From assembly GCA_021030915.1 (NCBI GenBank), contig JAGEMR010000132.1, forward strand, positions 1 through 64,000: a stretch of 64,000 nucleotides of DNA. The letters run 5' to 3'. The position numbers were made by a program, and so were the translations under genes. The DNA comes from Astrothelium macrocarpum. Taxonomy: Eukaryota > Ascomycota > Dothideomycetes > Trypetheliales > Trypetheliaceae. Below are positions 49,300 through 59,619 of this stretch, piece after piece (the stretch's first letter is position 1; the number at the start of each line of letters is the position of its first letter). The notes under the pieces were generated by a model. It saw only the letters and a program-made list of their open reading frames with translations. It had not been told where the DNA came from and did not search any database.

Positions 49300-50453
49300 A
49301 TGACCACCCTTACAGCCCTCGTCTCTCAGTACCCTGTCCTTCTAAGCCTATCATCTTTTCTATCAACAAAAGATCTTTGTTGTCTGGCGGTCACAGATAA
49401 AACAAATTATTCCTACATTCTAAAGTCAAGGTGCACATTCGAAATTCTTCGTCGGCACTGCCTCTGTGATGGCAAGGGTCTCGCTCTACGTCAGAACTTC
49501 TCAGGCTTGTACCACCTTTCAACACTAAACAACAATTACTACTTCAAGTATCAGCGACGGCGAAATGAGCCAATTGAAGTAATATTGTATGCTACTAAAT
49601 GTGAGGGGGCGGATGCCCTACCGTGTCGAAAGTGCGGAGTCAACGTTTGCGAGGTAAGTTAAAGGCATTTGGTATCTGTTGATGCGCTGAATTTACCCAA
49701 TGTCACAGAATTGGCTGACTTTGGCTGGTAAAGGAATGTCGATACTACCCACGTGAGCGTCCAGAATCTTCCTATTCCAGGTATCCAGGGGGCCGCCCTC
49801 ATGTCGATGATTTGGGGGGATTACAAAACATAATGTGTCTTTGTTCTTCATGTGATGCAACATGTGAATCCAAAGAAGTTCAAGGTAAATACATGAATGA
49901 GCTCTGCGACTGCAACATCTATACGCGCTGGATCTGCCATAAATGCCACAAACAAGAACGTGACTTCACATGGAACTATGAAATGTATCATAGGGCTCCG
50001 GCGGGAGATGAAAGAGGAATGAAAATGTGGCGCAAGTGTCAAGATGAGACTAAGTCAATGCTTAGCTTAGGGCAACCAACTTGGGTACGTAAATCCTTTG
50101 AGGTCCTGTCGATTCTGCCATTGTCGATTGACTTCTATCATACCAGTTCTTTTGTCTGTGTGGAAATTCCGTCCCCGAGGACGCGCGGCCACGCTGTACA
50201 TGGTGTAAACGAAAACACCTACCAGAAGCGCAGTGGCCCCAAGAAAGAAAGAAGATTGGCTCCAGAATACCGATGTTTGATGAAGTAAGGCAACAGTTCT
50301 GAGCAGCTGTCATCTTTGTCATCACTTTGGGACTAACGTTTAATACAGGACCCTTGCTATCCTTCGTTTATCCCAAATGGGCCCAATGACTGGTACCCCA
50401 GTCCATATCCTCGGCTTCGATACGATGGACCCATTTGGAACGCGGAGAAATAG
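49300..50453 (+). CDS. F-box-like Cys-rich fungal family protein
   Basis: Four exons, 49300..49653, 49734..50084, 50147..50284 and 50349..50453, give 315 residues. The N-terminal 50 residues (LLSLSSFLSTKDLCCLAVTD) look like a degenerate F-box. Then come five Cys-x-x-Cys-type clusters (LPCRKCGVNVCEECR, CLCSSCDATC, CDCNIYTRWICHKCHK, FCLCGN, RCTWCKRKH), so zinc binding is likely. The C-terminus is Pro/Tyr-rich. This is a lineage-specific family common in Dothideomycetes whose function I do not know. All three introns are GT-AG (80, 62 and 64 bp) and phase 0. The ATG at 49300 gives the family-like MTTLTALVSQYP start. Confidence 0.75.
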
Positions 50454-50566
50454 GATATTAAAATCGATTTTTCTTAATGTCACGGAGACTGCGTATGACC
50501 ATAGTTCCATGATCCCTCGAAAAGATTATCCATGCATCGTACCGTCAACTCATAACCGGTTGCCAG

Positions 50567-50715
50567 CGCTATTGATCGTGAAAATCGCACCGACGCAGAT
50601 AATTTTCATGAGCTAAGACTGACAGAATACTCTTTCGTACGCTGAACCGTAATAATCCTTTGCAGATCGTACTCAATATGAGCACGGATCCAAAGGATGC
50701 GTCGATCACGAGCTG
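50567..50715 (+). repeat. Diverged direct duplication, copy A
   Basis: This stretch is similar, in the same orientation, to 51528-51750. Shared words include GCGCT.TTGATCGTGA, ATAATTTTCATGA, ATATGAGCACGG and CAAAGGATG. It starts about 110 bp after the stop codon of the F-box-like gene. Confidence 0.6.
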
Positions 50716-51527
50716 GCCACCGGCCGCGCCTAGCCGGTGTACGGGCTTGGTAGATCGTATAATGCAATGATATTTTGAGAACGTGGGTCAATGTAAAGCA
50801 TGGTTTTTTCTTTTGGGGTATCTATTCCTCTGGTGACTGTGACCGACCCTCTCGAATCTATAGATCAGACTCGGTTCGCGGGTTTGTTGGAACTTCGGTG
50901 GAATATCGCCCGTCAACATCTCCACGCGACCCCCACGTATCCAAGAGTGTCTGAACATGGTCTTAAACTTAAAAAGACGGATGCTAGTCATAGCGTGCCT
51001 CAGCCACTGCTTGATTGTCTCCCTTTCTCGAAACCAGAGCAGAGAATGCTTTAACGCCAATCGTAGATGCCCAACCAACTTAAAAGATGCCAGGATCAAA
51101 TGTCCAACGAGCTTTCTAGAAATGGGGGAGGCAAAGACAAAGGAATGTGATGAAAATGTGATGCAGAATAACGGGAGTCGTGGAAATGAGCTTAGGTGAT
51201 GATCCTGGCGCTCGGGCTTCTAGGAAATTGCTTTTCCATGAACCTGGATCCACGTTACATGCATATCTTATGCACCGAACAATTTGCAATACATTTATAG
51301 AATTTTGGTTGTAGTAGAACTAACTGGGAGATCAGTTTTAGAGAGGGCCCTAAGTCAAGGATCAAGGTTGTTTGTACTGAGTTCTAGAGTCTGCACTGGC
51401 CTTTAATATTCTGAATAAATTACATGATTCATTCGTGGCCCATGCAATCTATTCATAAGATTATTATTTTGGCCCCAGCTCATTGGATTTGAAACCTCAC
51501 ATACCACCCACGCGCGTTCGGCGAGTG

Positions 51528-51750
51528 GCGCTGATGATCGTGAGAACCGCGCCAATGTGGATAATTTTCATGATTCAGAGCCCATTTCAACGGAGCGAGG
51601 CTGAAGGGTAACCTTCTCATACGTTGAACTGTAACAACCCTTAGCACATCATATCCACAGAGGCCCACAAGTTACGAATTCTTCTTTAACCCAATTTTGG
51701 AATCCAATCAAATCATATGAGCACGGGCTTCAAAGGATGAGATCGACAGC
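51528..51750 (+). repeat. Diverged direct duplication, copy B
   Basis: Second copy of 50567-50715, longer by about 70 bp through internal insertions. If copy A is the 3' flank of the F-box-like gene, copy B may mark a second, now deleted, member of that family. Confidence 0.6.
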
Positions 51751-51931
51751 GCTATCTACCGAGCATGGTATGAAGGTATAGGTGTCGGTTTTAATTTTTA
51801 TTTCGCTTCATAATCCGGTTAGCTCAGGGGCATTTCTGTAACATATTTTAATCTGTACCCAGCCCAGTAGAAAGCAACAAGTTCGGCTTCAAGAATTTCA
51901 CATCGAAGCCCAGAATTTCAGTTCTACTGCA

Positions 51932-53080
51932 TTGTTTCTGTACAAACAGTTTACTGTGAGTCAAATCCCTGAAGTCACTTATGCCAATGGCAAAGCCATC
52001 TGCTTGGACCACCGCCTCCGTGTTTGTGGGATATGCTGTCTCGATTTGACGGATGTTGACGGAATTGAGGATTGGAGCGACGAGAGCTGGGATTCCGATT
52101 ACGAGCTTGGGTATTGTCATGACGAGATTGGGTGTTGTCATCCCGAGATTGGGTGTTTTTGCGACAGCGTCTCGGATTCTGAAGGTGGAATAGACCCTTT
52201 TGAAAATGAACTTGAAGCGTACGGAGAAGAGTATGACGCTTCTGAGGACGAATTCGATTCCGAGACCGAGGATGTTGATCAACCGCTTATCTTGTCTGGT
52301 GAGGAGGCTCGTCTAAATCTTGCGGCCGATGACCAGCTTTTTACTCGTCACGAGCTGATTATGAATGTCATGCTCGAGAGTATCGATGGACATCCCACAG
52401 CAGCAGCGCCGTTCAAATTATACGCGTGCCAGACCTGTGAACTTACTTGGCTGGTCGGGAAGGATGGAAAGGAGGCCGCGGCTGAGCATCCATCACACCG
52501 AGCGCGATTCGATACAATTTATGGAACCCTTAGATCATTGGTTGTCTTCACGAATGGAGCGTGCGCGTCACGCGGTGCTGTGAATACTGGGGCAGGTGTT
52601 GGTGTTTTTTTCGTCAGGAACTCCCAATACAATGTTTCCGAAGCTTTGCCCGTATTGGGCCGACCAACAAGCGAGAAAGCAGAGATCTTGGCAGTCATAC
52701 GCACACTGGAGCTTATCCGCGAACAGGTTATTCCCACACGTCCTTGGAGTCGTGATATCGTTCGAGGAGCCGAGTTGACTGGACACGGCCTGCCCAAGAT
52801 TAAACACACCACGCTTTTCCGCGCCATCATCGTCACCAATTCAAGCTACGTCGTTGAATGTGTGAGCGCAAATTTACCCAACTGGACTGAGATTAAGGAG
52901 GGTGTGTTTGTCAACAGTCGGGGCAAGATTATGAAGAATGGCGCCGAGTTTGCACGTTTACTGAAGGAGGGAGCAGTGTTGTCTGAGCTTGGTGTTGAGG
53001 TGGTCTTGCATCTAGTTCCACGGGCACAAAATAAAGAAGCGCACAGACTTGCGCAACGTGCCTTGAGGGGAAAATCTTAG
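51932..53080 (+). CDS. RNase H-fold protein lacking the catalytic aspartates (5' end unresolved)
   Basis: The open frame runs from 51842 to the stop at 53080 but has no ATG before 52361, so an upstream exon or loss of the start must be assumed. A Cys-rich N-terminal part (ICLDHRLRVCGICCLDLTD) carries a small tandem of DEIGCCH / PEIGCFC units. A strongly acidic stretch follows. The RNase H-like domain lies at about 52530-53065. At the four positions where active enzymes have D, E, D and D, this protein has Asn (VFTNGAC, codon 52553), Glu (EKAEIL, 52682), Asn (VTNSSYV, 52838) and His (NKEAHRLA, 53042). It should therefore not cleave RNA-DNA hybrids and may be a binding-only derivative. Relatives with intact residues occur in the same fungal class. 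Frame is otherwise undamaged. Confidence 0.65.
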   Translation: MFLYKQFTVSQIPEVTYANGKAICLDHRLRVCGICCLDLTDVDGIEDWSDESWDSDYELGYCHDEIGCCHPEIGCFCDSVSDSEGGIDPFENELEAYGEEYDASEDEFDSETEDVDQPLILSGEEARLNLAADDQLFTRHELIMNVMLESIDGHPTAAAPFKLYACQTCELTWLVGKDGKEAAAEHPSHRARFDTIYGTLRSLVVFTNGACASRGAVNTGAGVGVFFVRNSQYNVSEALPVLGRPTSEKAEILAVIRTLELIREQVIPTRPWSRDIVRGAELTGHGLPKIKHTTLFRAIIVTNSSYVVECVSANLPNWTEIKEGVFVNSRGKIMKNGAEFARLLKEGAVLSELGVEVVLHLVPRAQNKEAHRLAQRALRGKS

Positions 53081-53571
53081 GTGGCAGTCGTCGAGGTCGA
53101 CAATGGAGAAACGATTTTCTTCATTCGGTACCTGTGGAAACATTGTGAACAGTTGATCAATTGATTGACGAATCATCCACTGTGACAAACACTGTGGAAA
53201 ACATTGTGGAAAACACTGTGGAAAATACTGTGGAAAACACTAGAAAGCGCTGGTGAAATGTTGAATTATGCGACGCCACACAATTCCTCGGAATTAAAAC
53301 ACTGTGGAATTCAGGCTGCGCCGCTGCCCAAGGTTTTCCTTCTAGCCGCGAAGGTTTAGTCCAGGGACTGGTCTACTTCGGAAGACCAGCGCGAACGCAA
53401 GAGAAGCTCTGTGCCGAGGCCTTTGTACATTAGACTGTATAGTGAAATGACATCTATGTACATTGCATTGTAAAGATCAAGTATATACATTGAATGAAAA
53501 GGCACTATGTACATCGAAAATGAATGTTATCAGAGCAGGACAGAAGTCCCAACCTCACCTCCTCGTCTCTC
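53081..53571. other. Intergenic between convergent genes
   Basis: Besides the 12-bp tandem repeat nothing was recognised. The region holds the 3' ends of the RNase H-fold gene and of the cellulase gene. Confidence 0.5.
53181..53240 (+). repeat. 12-bp tandem repeat, five copies
   Basis: TGTGGAAAACAC-type units start at 53181, 53193, 53205, 53217 and 53229, each with at most two changes. A related TGTGGAAACATTGTG lies 50 bp upstream at about 53130. It lies in the 3' flank of the RNase H-fold gene. Confidence 0.85.
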
Positions 53572-54643
53572 CTAGTACTGAGAAAGCAAACCCTGAACCA
53601 GGCTGTAATCAACACCGCTATTGGGCTCAGCGCTGTAGATGTACGTGCCCCACCAGGGACCTGCAGCCCACCACACGGCACCCTTCCAGACATCAGAGTT
53701 GGCGACCATGTAGGAGAGACCGTCGTCAAGAGCTTGCTGGCAAAGGGAGTTGTCGCCGGCGCCGAATTCACCAATGATGGCAACCTTGCCGTTGCTGCGG
53801 AGCCATGCGGTCGCGTCGGCAAGACTCTGGGACATGATGGTACCGCTCTGGCAGGTGGCGCTGGTGCCGCTGTAGTCGCTGTCGAGGTACTGGTGCATCT
53901 GGTAGATGAGCTTGTCGGAGGGGTCTGTCAATGAGCCCATCATGTCCGCGGCGCCGTTGGCCGTTTCGCCGTTGCCAGTGGTCCAAGACCAGGCACCGGT
54001 CCATTGGTTGCCTTCTGGTGTAATGTATTGAGAGGTGGCACCTGCAGCACGGATACCGTTGATAGCTGCCTGGTTCATCTCGACAACGAGGGAGGTGTCC
54101 TCGGTGTTGTATTCATTGTTTGTGTCAAACATGACAAGGCTGTTGCTCTTGTATTCCGCAGCTAGGTTCTGCCAGAATGTCTGGAAGGAGGCTGTGTCTG
54201 TGATGATCTCGTTGTTGAAGCGGCCATAGTTGTGGGGGCAAATCAATGCGTAGGCACCGAGCTGAGTAATGTAGTTGACTTGTTGAGTCAAGTTGCCAAG
54301 ATATTCTGGATCAAACGCGGCCGTGATTGAGCCCGGAGTAAGACGTTCCATCATGAAATTGACACGGAAAAGGTTTGCTCCCTGACTGACCCAGGTGTTG
54401 TAGGTTGAAAGGTCGTACCATGTATAGTCCTTTGAGGTTTTAGCAACAATCTTCCAATCGTGTACAGGATGACAGGCTTACCGTGCCATAGACACCTGGA
54501 ATTGCTGTTCCAAATTCTGCACCACTCTCATTGACGCCAAAGAACTCGAGCTTACTGCTAGCGTTTGCAGCTCGGCTCTTCTTAGGGATAGTTGCCGCAG
54601 ATGCGACGGCAGCGAAAGCCGTAGCGAATTGGAAGAAATGCAT
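53572..54643 (-). CDS. GH5 endo-beta-1,4-glucanase (cellulase)
   Basis: Two exons, 54643..54482 and 54429..53572, give 339 residues. The enzyme hydrolyses internal beta-1,4-glucosidic bonds of cellulose outside the cell. A signal peptide (MHFFQFATAFAAVASA) and a KK/SR pro-region precede the catalytic domain, which starts at KLEFFGVNESGAEFG. Glu160 in DTNNEYN is the expected acid/base and Glu275 in IIGEFGAG the nucleophile; the conserved CPHNYGRF segment is also present. No cellulose-binding module is attached, so the whole mature protein is the catalytic barrel (GH5 subfamily 5 type). The 52-bp intron joins GVYGT to DYTWYDL. A single GGCTAAA word, the core seen by XlnR-type activators, occurs at 55027..55021 on the coding strand, about 380 bp upstream; one site alone is weak evidence. 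Confidence 0.92.
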
Positions 54644-55901
54644 GTTGATAGAAAGAGACTCGAAGAGCTCTAGACAGCTACGAATATAGTGAATGATAAA
54701 TCTCGATGATTGAAAGGATGACTAAGATATGGAAAAGAGTGTGATGGAATGAGAGAGCAACTTATGAAGAGCAATTGAATCCTACTTATACTTGACAGCC
54801 ATGTTGAGACACTTGTGAGAAGATGGGAAAGAGCGTCGAAGGTGTCTTCGTAAGTCAATATGGATCGTAAAAAGTGTAAATCATCCATATGTGCTTAATT
54901 AATGAAAGCTGCAGGGACTGTATGGATTGCTCGCCTCCAAAATTTGGCAGAATAGCTCGGGCCGAACCAGCCTTGGTCTTGATAGGCCGTCCATCTGTCA
55001 GGGTCTCTCCAAGACTGGGCTTTAGCCAGAAGTGAGGTAGCAAGCAATCTATACGTGGCCGAAGGTTACATGAAATCCCAGTAGAGAATGGATATTTAAG
55101 ACGCAGGGCAAAAAGGGACGAGGTCACAAGCCAGACTAAAATGCGGAGTGCAGTCACGTTTTTACTTCAGGATAAAAATTTCCCCGCCTCAAGTAGGTGT
55201 TGTAAATTACCTACCACGGCTCTCGGCATACGTTGTCCAAAACTAACTGGGATGTTTGCAAGGCTGAATTAGCCGCTTTGGTTCGGATCTTAGCCTTTGC
55301 TGTAGGGGTTTGTTTTGGCGTCCAGCTGTTGGTCCCGTTTCTTCCACGGGCGGAACGAGGCGGCATTAGCAAAATATCACACATGATAGAGCGAGCAGAG
55401 AGATGGAGCAGTGAAAAGGACTTGTTACGTTAAATAAGGTTAGAAGTCTGCAGGGTCATTTGTACGTGGAATAAATTACCCCTGAGAAATCACGCGTCAG
55501 AGCTATTCCTATTATGGTAATCATCCGGAGTTTCAGGAGACGCCGAGTCAATTCTATAGAAACAGCCTGGTTGGTTCGTAGCTAACACAAGCACGTAGAG
55601 TCGCGGCTGAGTGCGCCTCGTTGGATACTGAGCCCATGGCCGAGCTTAATTAGAAAATTTAATAAGATCTTAGAACATTTGTGAGTCTTGCTTGAAAATA
55701 TTACTTTACGCACAGTACAAATTGTGCTTGCAAAATTCAGTAGGTCCTGTCCTATCCGTCCGATGAAAATCCCTTTGCGATTGACTTTTCGTACGCCGTG
55801 CGGAACTCAAGAGGAGGTTGGCCATTACTTTCGTTCTCCGGATCTTTGTCCACAATGGAAATATCATCGAAATCCTTTTCTTTTAATCATAAAAAATCTG
55901 T
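54644..55901. other. Intergenic, nothing further recognised
   Basis: It holds the cellulase promoter at its left and the 3' end of the metalloreductase gene at its right. Small frames at 55233 and 55688 show no family resemblance. Confidence 0.5.
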
Positions 55902-57970
55902 CTACATGCCGAACTCCTCTGTATGCAGAAAGATGCCTTGAGCACCCGTGCCTTTGTGCACAGCTCTTTCATCCGAGAGGCTGACAACAAAATTCCTCAC
56001 TCGGCTTGTGAGCGGCTTTCCCCCGCAAACAACAATACACGCCTCGCCTCTGGCACTCTCAATGGGCGGCCGAATGATTTCACTGATATCTGGTCGGGAA
56101 TAGCTAAAAGCTGCGTCTCCGGCAGCCGTACCATTCTTCTCCTCTGTTGCAGATAAAAAGGCGCGGGATGATTCGGGGAGTGTAGCCTGACCATCTCTTG
56201 CACGTTTATTGCCGGGTTGCCTCATCGGGATGACTTCCGAGTTCTTCGTATCTCGTGCCTCGAATACCTGGCCACCGTTCAAAGGCAGGGTTTTCGGCCA
56301 GGACTGACCACTCACTGCGCAGTCGCATATCTGCCCTTTGAGATGGACTGAGTAGCATCGCGTCACAAGCCCTGTTAGAAGTACGTCTGCAAAATCATAA
56401 TCTTTTCCACCAACGTCTCCACCCGTGACTGCAATGCGAATTTTGACTTGTAATTCTGCCAGTGCTGCTTTACTTGCTGCGCTCTTCAAGTGAGATAAGT
56501 AGCAAATGCATTGTGGCTTTTTCTTAACCAGAAGAAGGAAATCGACTCTTCTGACACAGCACGGATCGTTGATGATACTATCGAGAATTGGGAGCACGAA
56601 TGAACCACCGGTTGATGCCGATATCAGAACGACTGTATCGTACGTATTCCACTCTGGGACAGCTCCAAAGGGGCCTTGTATAAAGACACGTGCAGTGGCA
56701 GGTCCGTTGAGCGTTGCACGGCGAGATGCAAATTTGTAAAGACGGCTTGTGAAGCCTGAGTGATAGCAAACATTCAGTTCTGCAGTTCTGTTGGCCCGCG
56801 AACGGTCTTGCGCATTTGAGATTGTGAAAGGATGGGGTTCGACATATCCAATGCGAGGAAACCAAAGATGTAGATGCGCTCCTGGGTGCCAGTGAAACGC
56901 AACGTCCTTGATCGAAACATGTGTGATGCCTTCGGGCAAAGCTGTCAGCTCTGCCGTGTATCCTATTCTGGCTTGCTTCGACCCGTGGATAGAATCGATG
57001 GTATTTCTGTAAACAAACCACATTGTGCGGGCGGCGCGATCGAAGACAATGAGAGCGATGGCCAACCAGACATACTGCATCGCATAGCTTGGGACGTGCT
57101 TGTGAAGAAGCCAAAGAAAGGCACCTACCGACGCGAGATGTAGGATATAGAAGATTTCGTAGGCAATTCGCCGGATTGGAGCAAGACCGGTCAGATTCAT
57201 GAAAAGCAAGAAACCACCTGCGCCCATCCCAAACTTGACCATCGACATCATCTGTAGCTCTAATGTGACAAAGTCTGCTCTGACCCATTCGGCCAAAAAG
57301 AACGAGGCATGAATGGTCGCGGTAATGAGTAATACTCTCGCGATCCATCGATGTAGCCAATTGATCCGTTCATATGACGATCCGATGAGTATGCCAATAA
57401 TGCTTACTTTACTGCTGAGGAGTACAACGAATGGTACTTGCATCACGGTCATCCAGGCCGCCCGAAATCCTATCCGTTCAAAGTAGTAAGCATCATGAAT
57501 AACGGAGTTCGAGAAGGTCATGACAATCAATATGGCAATATAGGTAACGAGGATCAAGGACCGGCTAAGAGGTGGTGGCGTAAGCCAGGCAAACCATTTG
57601 TTCTTGATGTAAAAGCCCTGGGGATACGACAGTTCTCTGCATACCGCTGTAAAGGTCGCATAGCAACGTAAGAAAGCATTTCGAGGTCTTGCGGGGAGCG
57701 AAGAAGGATGTGCTCGTTGTTGCCATTTGCTACACAATAAGATAATGGATTAGCATGATCTACAGTCCTACTGCCATGTCGTGTTAGAGCGACTAACCGC
57801 TGTCGCGCGATTGTCTTGCACAAAAGATTTGTAACAAACCCCAAAACAAGTGCTGCTCCAATGAGAGACCAGTAGATCTTTGCTATATGGCTGTTTGTTG
57901 GCTCAAAAATGCCTTGAGACGTGCCGTCCATTCCCATGCCGTCCAGTCCAGACATGTCCATTCCGTCCAT
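55902..57970 (-). CDS. Ferric-reductase-like metalloreductase with Met-rich N-terminus
   Basis: Two exons, 57970..57798 and 57729..55902, with a 68-bp intron, give 666 residues. It should reduce Fe(III) or Cu(II) at the plasma membrane, moving electrons from NADPH through FAD and two hemes. The first 16 residues (MDGMDMSGLDGMGMDG) contain five Met, like the copper-binding tails of Ctr transporters. Seven or so helices follow. The heme pairs are His184/His198 and His255/His269 (a second candidate is His267). The FAD motif HPFTIS comes next, then an NADPH-binding half with ASTGGSFVLPIL and a late VVCGGKPLTS. The order and length fit fungal FRE proteins. It is followed on the same strand upstream by the X325 gene, and both precede a divergent CFEM gene. 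Choice between iron and copper is inference. Confidence 0.87.
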
Positions 57971-58546
57971 GATAAGCTGACTTTTTATTTCGATGTCTTG
58001 AAAGGGAATAGTTAGAGTGTGGAGAATGGTGCGCCAGAAGGCTGATGATATGAGGATAATTATGATTCATTTATCTCGCTAACCAGGGACGATGTAGAGA
58101 GCCTGCGGATGAATCATTAAACAACTCAGAATAGAAAGCCGACATGAGATGGAAGACACAGGAATGCTTGATATGACGGAGAAGTGAGATGGTGAGCGAC
58201 GATAGTAGATGTGCTGACTGAGGAAGATCAGGGAATGCGACGTGCATGAGTCGAGGAAGGATGGCTGCAATGATCAGCAAACAAAGTTGTTTGAACTACT
58301 CGAAAACAATTGGAGCGAATTTAATTTGGCTGTATTTGTACAGAGTGGGCTGCCTGCAGAGATGATACCATGCTGACCAATGAAAACTTCCTCAGAACTG
58401 CCTCATTTCCTATGTAATATAGTAACATAGCTACCATAGGAAATGCATGTTGCCCAGCCGTCTTGGCACCCTTCTGCTATCCAAACAAAGCAGAGGAACG
58501 CCCTGATAGTCACTGTATCGACGGCCGTCAGCTTCTGTTTTCTCTG
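57971..58546. promoter_or_regulatory. Upstream region of the metalloreductase gene
   Basis: This contains the metalloreductase promoter and the 3' end of the X325-like gene. An inverted repeat lies at 58405-58444 (separate entry). No TATA box was evident. Confidence 0.45.
58405..58444. repeat. Inverted repeat (10-bp arms)
   Basis: ATTTCCTATG (58405-58414) and CATAGGAAAT (58435-58444) are perfect reverse complements around a 20-bp loop that itself is a partial palindrome (GTAATATAGTAACATAGCTAC). It lies about 100 bp beyond the stop of the X325-like gene and could be a 3'-end hairpin, a protein-binding site of the metalloreductase promoter, or a tiny mobile-element remnant. Confidence 0.7.
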
Positions 58547-59227
58547 TTACAGCAGCTTCATGAGCAAAGCCGCAACCATGCCGGTGACTCCCAAAAGTAA
58601 TAGCATGCCATCGCCGGAGAACGTGCTAATTGCGTTAGAAACGCCTGAGGATGCGCTGTGGCTAGTACTCCCAGTCGCACTCGCAGAGCCAGTTGTGCTT
58701 CCGATGGCAACTGTGCCGGACGCAGGAAGAGTTGACAGGGCAAGATCAGTCGTGTACGTGGCCGACAGACCAGTCACATTTTTGCAGACGCTTGGGATTG
58801 AGCTAGGTCGACCGCTCACAAAGGTGACTGCGGCACACTGAAACAAGATGCCGTCCGGTGCATCCTGCACCACTTGAATGACGCCCTTTTGCCCGGCCCA
58901 CGCCGAGGGAATGGTGATGTCGGGCTCGCAGTACTGACCCAAGCCCGTCTGCTGAATGGCTGGGAGTAGGTTGGTGATGTTGGTAGTGACCTTGGGATCG
59001 AGCGTCGCGCGGAAAAGCCAAGTCGCCTGCGGATGGATAGACGTAACTGCGACAACGTCCCCGTCGACATGGAAGTTCGTGATGTTGTCCGTGGCGAGGT
59101 CGATGTGGAAGCTTCCGCAAGGTGCCTCGCCTTCGAGCTCGTCGACAAAGCCAATTGAAGATGGCTGGTTGAGAAAGAAGTGAGCGGATGCCTGCAGAGC
59201 AAGGAGTGAGATGAGGAATCGAGCCAT
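58547..59227 (-). CDS. X325 / BIM1-like copper protein, GPI-anchored
   Basis: A single exon of 226 residues. The signal peptide ends at Ala15, so the mature protein starts with His16 (HFFLNQPSSIGFVDELEGE). A free N-terminal histidine is the copper ligand of LPMOs and of the X325/BIM1 family, which look like LPMOs but serve copper homeostasis rather than polysaccharide cleavage. Other conserved parts are APCGSF, a histidine in SIHPQATWLF that may be the second ligand, and four further cysteines expected to pair. After about residue 175 a Ser/Thr-rich spacer leads to a hydrophobic C-terminus (MLLLLGVTGMVAALLMKLL), the pattern of a GPI-attachment signal. It shares a 392-bp divergent promoter region with the CFEM gene. 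Confidence 0.88.
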   Translation of the reverse strand: MARFLISLLALQASAHFFLNQPSSIGFVDELEGEAPCGSFHIDLATDNITNFHVDGDVVAVTSIHPQATWLFRATLDPKVTTNITNLLPAIQQTGLGQYCEPDITIPSAWAGQKGVIQVVQDAPDGILFQCAAVTFVSGRPSSIPSVCKNVTGLSATYTTDLALSTLPASGTVAIGSTTGSASATGSTSHSASSGVSNAISTFSGDGMLLLLGVTGMVAALLMKLL

Positions 59228-59619
59228 GTTTGCTGCAAAACTGTTCTGAATGTGTGAAGTTGGATGAGGTTCGAGGCAAAGAAGTTAAATAAAACCGCAC
59301 GGAACAGACTTCGGAAGCGGTTTAGATATTCTTCCTACCCATGAGCAGTGGACGGTTCTTCAGCCCGGGCGCCTGCATCCTTCTCGCCCATGCGAGCTGC
59401 CGCCATTCGCTTCATTCTGAGCAAGTTTTTGCGTGATTGCCATGCGTCCTGTATCTCACCCCCAGCTATCGAAAAGACTGGGCCCTTTCACTTTGCCAGC
59501 CAAAGTTACCTCATTATTCTGTACATCCCCTCTTCTCTTTCGTGAGTTCGGTATGATACTGATCATAACATCTTGCAAGTCTTCGATCCAACAAAGAATT
59601 TCTTAATCAGTAAATCATT
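59228..59619. promoter_or_regulatory. Divergent promoter of X325-like and CFEM genes
   Basis: The 392 bp lie between two oppositely directed start codons. A TTTGCTG word, resembling the core of fungal copper-response elements, lies directly beside the X325-like ATG (about 59230). One match of this length is not significant alone. A TTTTATTTAA on the minus strand at about 59285-59295 may serve as TATA box for the X325-like gene. Confidence 0.4.

Larger units (their letters stand above)
50454..51841. other. Intergenic containing a diverged duplication
   Basis: No gene was recognised, but two stretches are copies of each other (separate entries). It also contains the 3' untranslated region of the F-box-like gene and the unresolved 5' end of the RNase H-fold gene. 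Confidence 0.5.
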
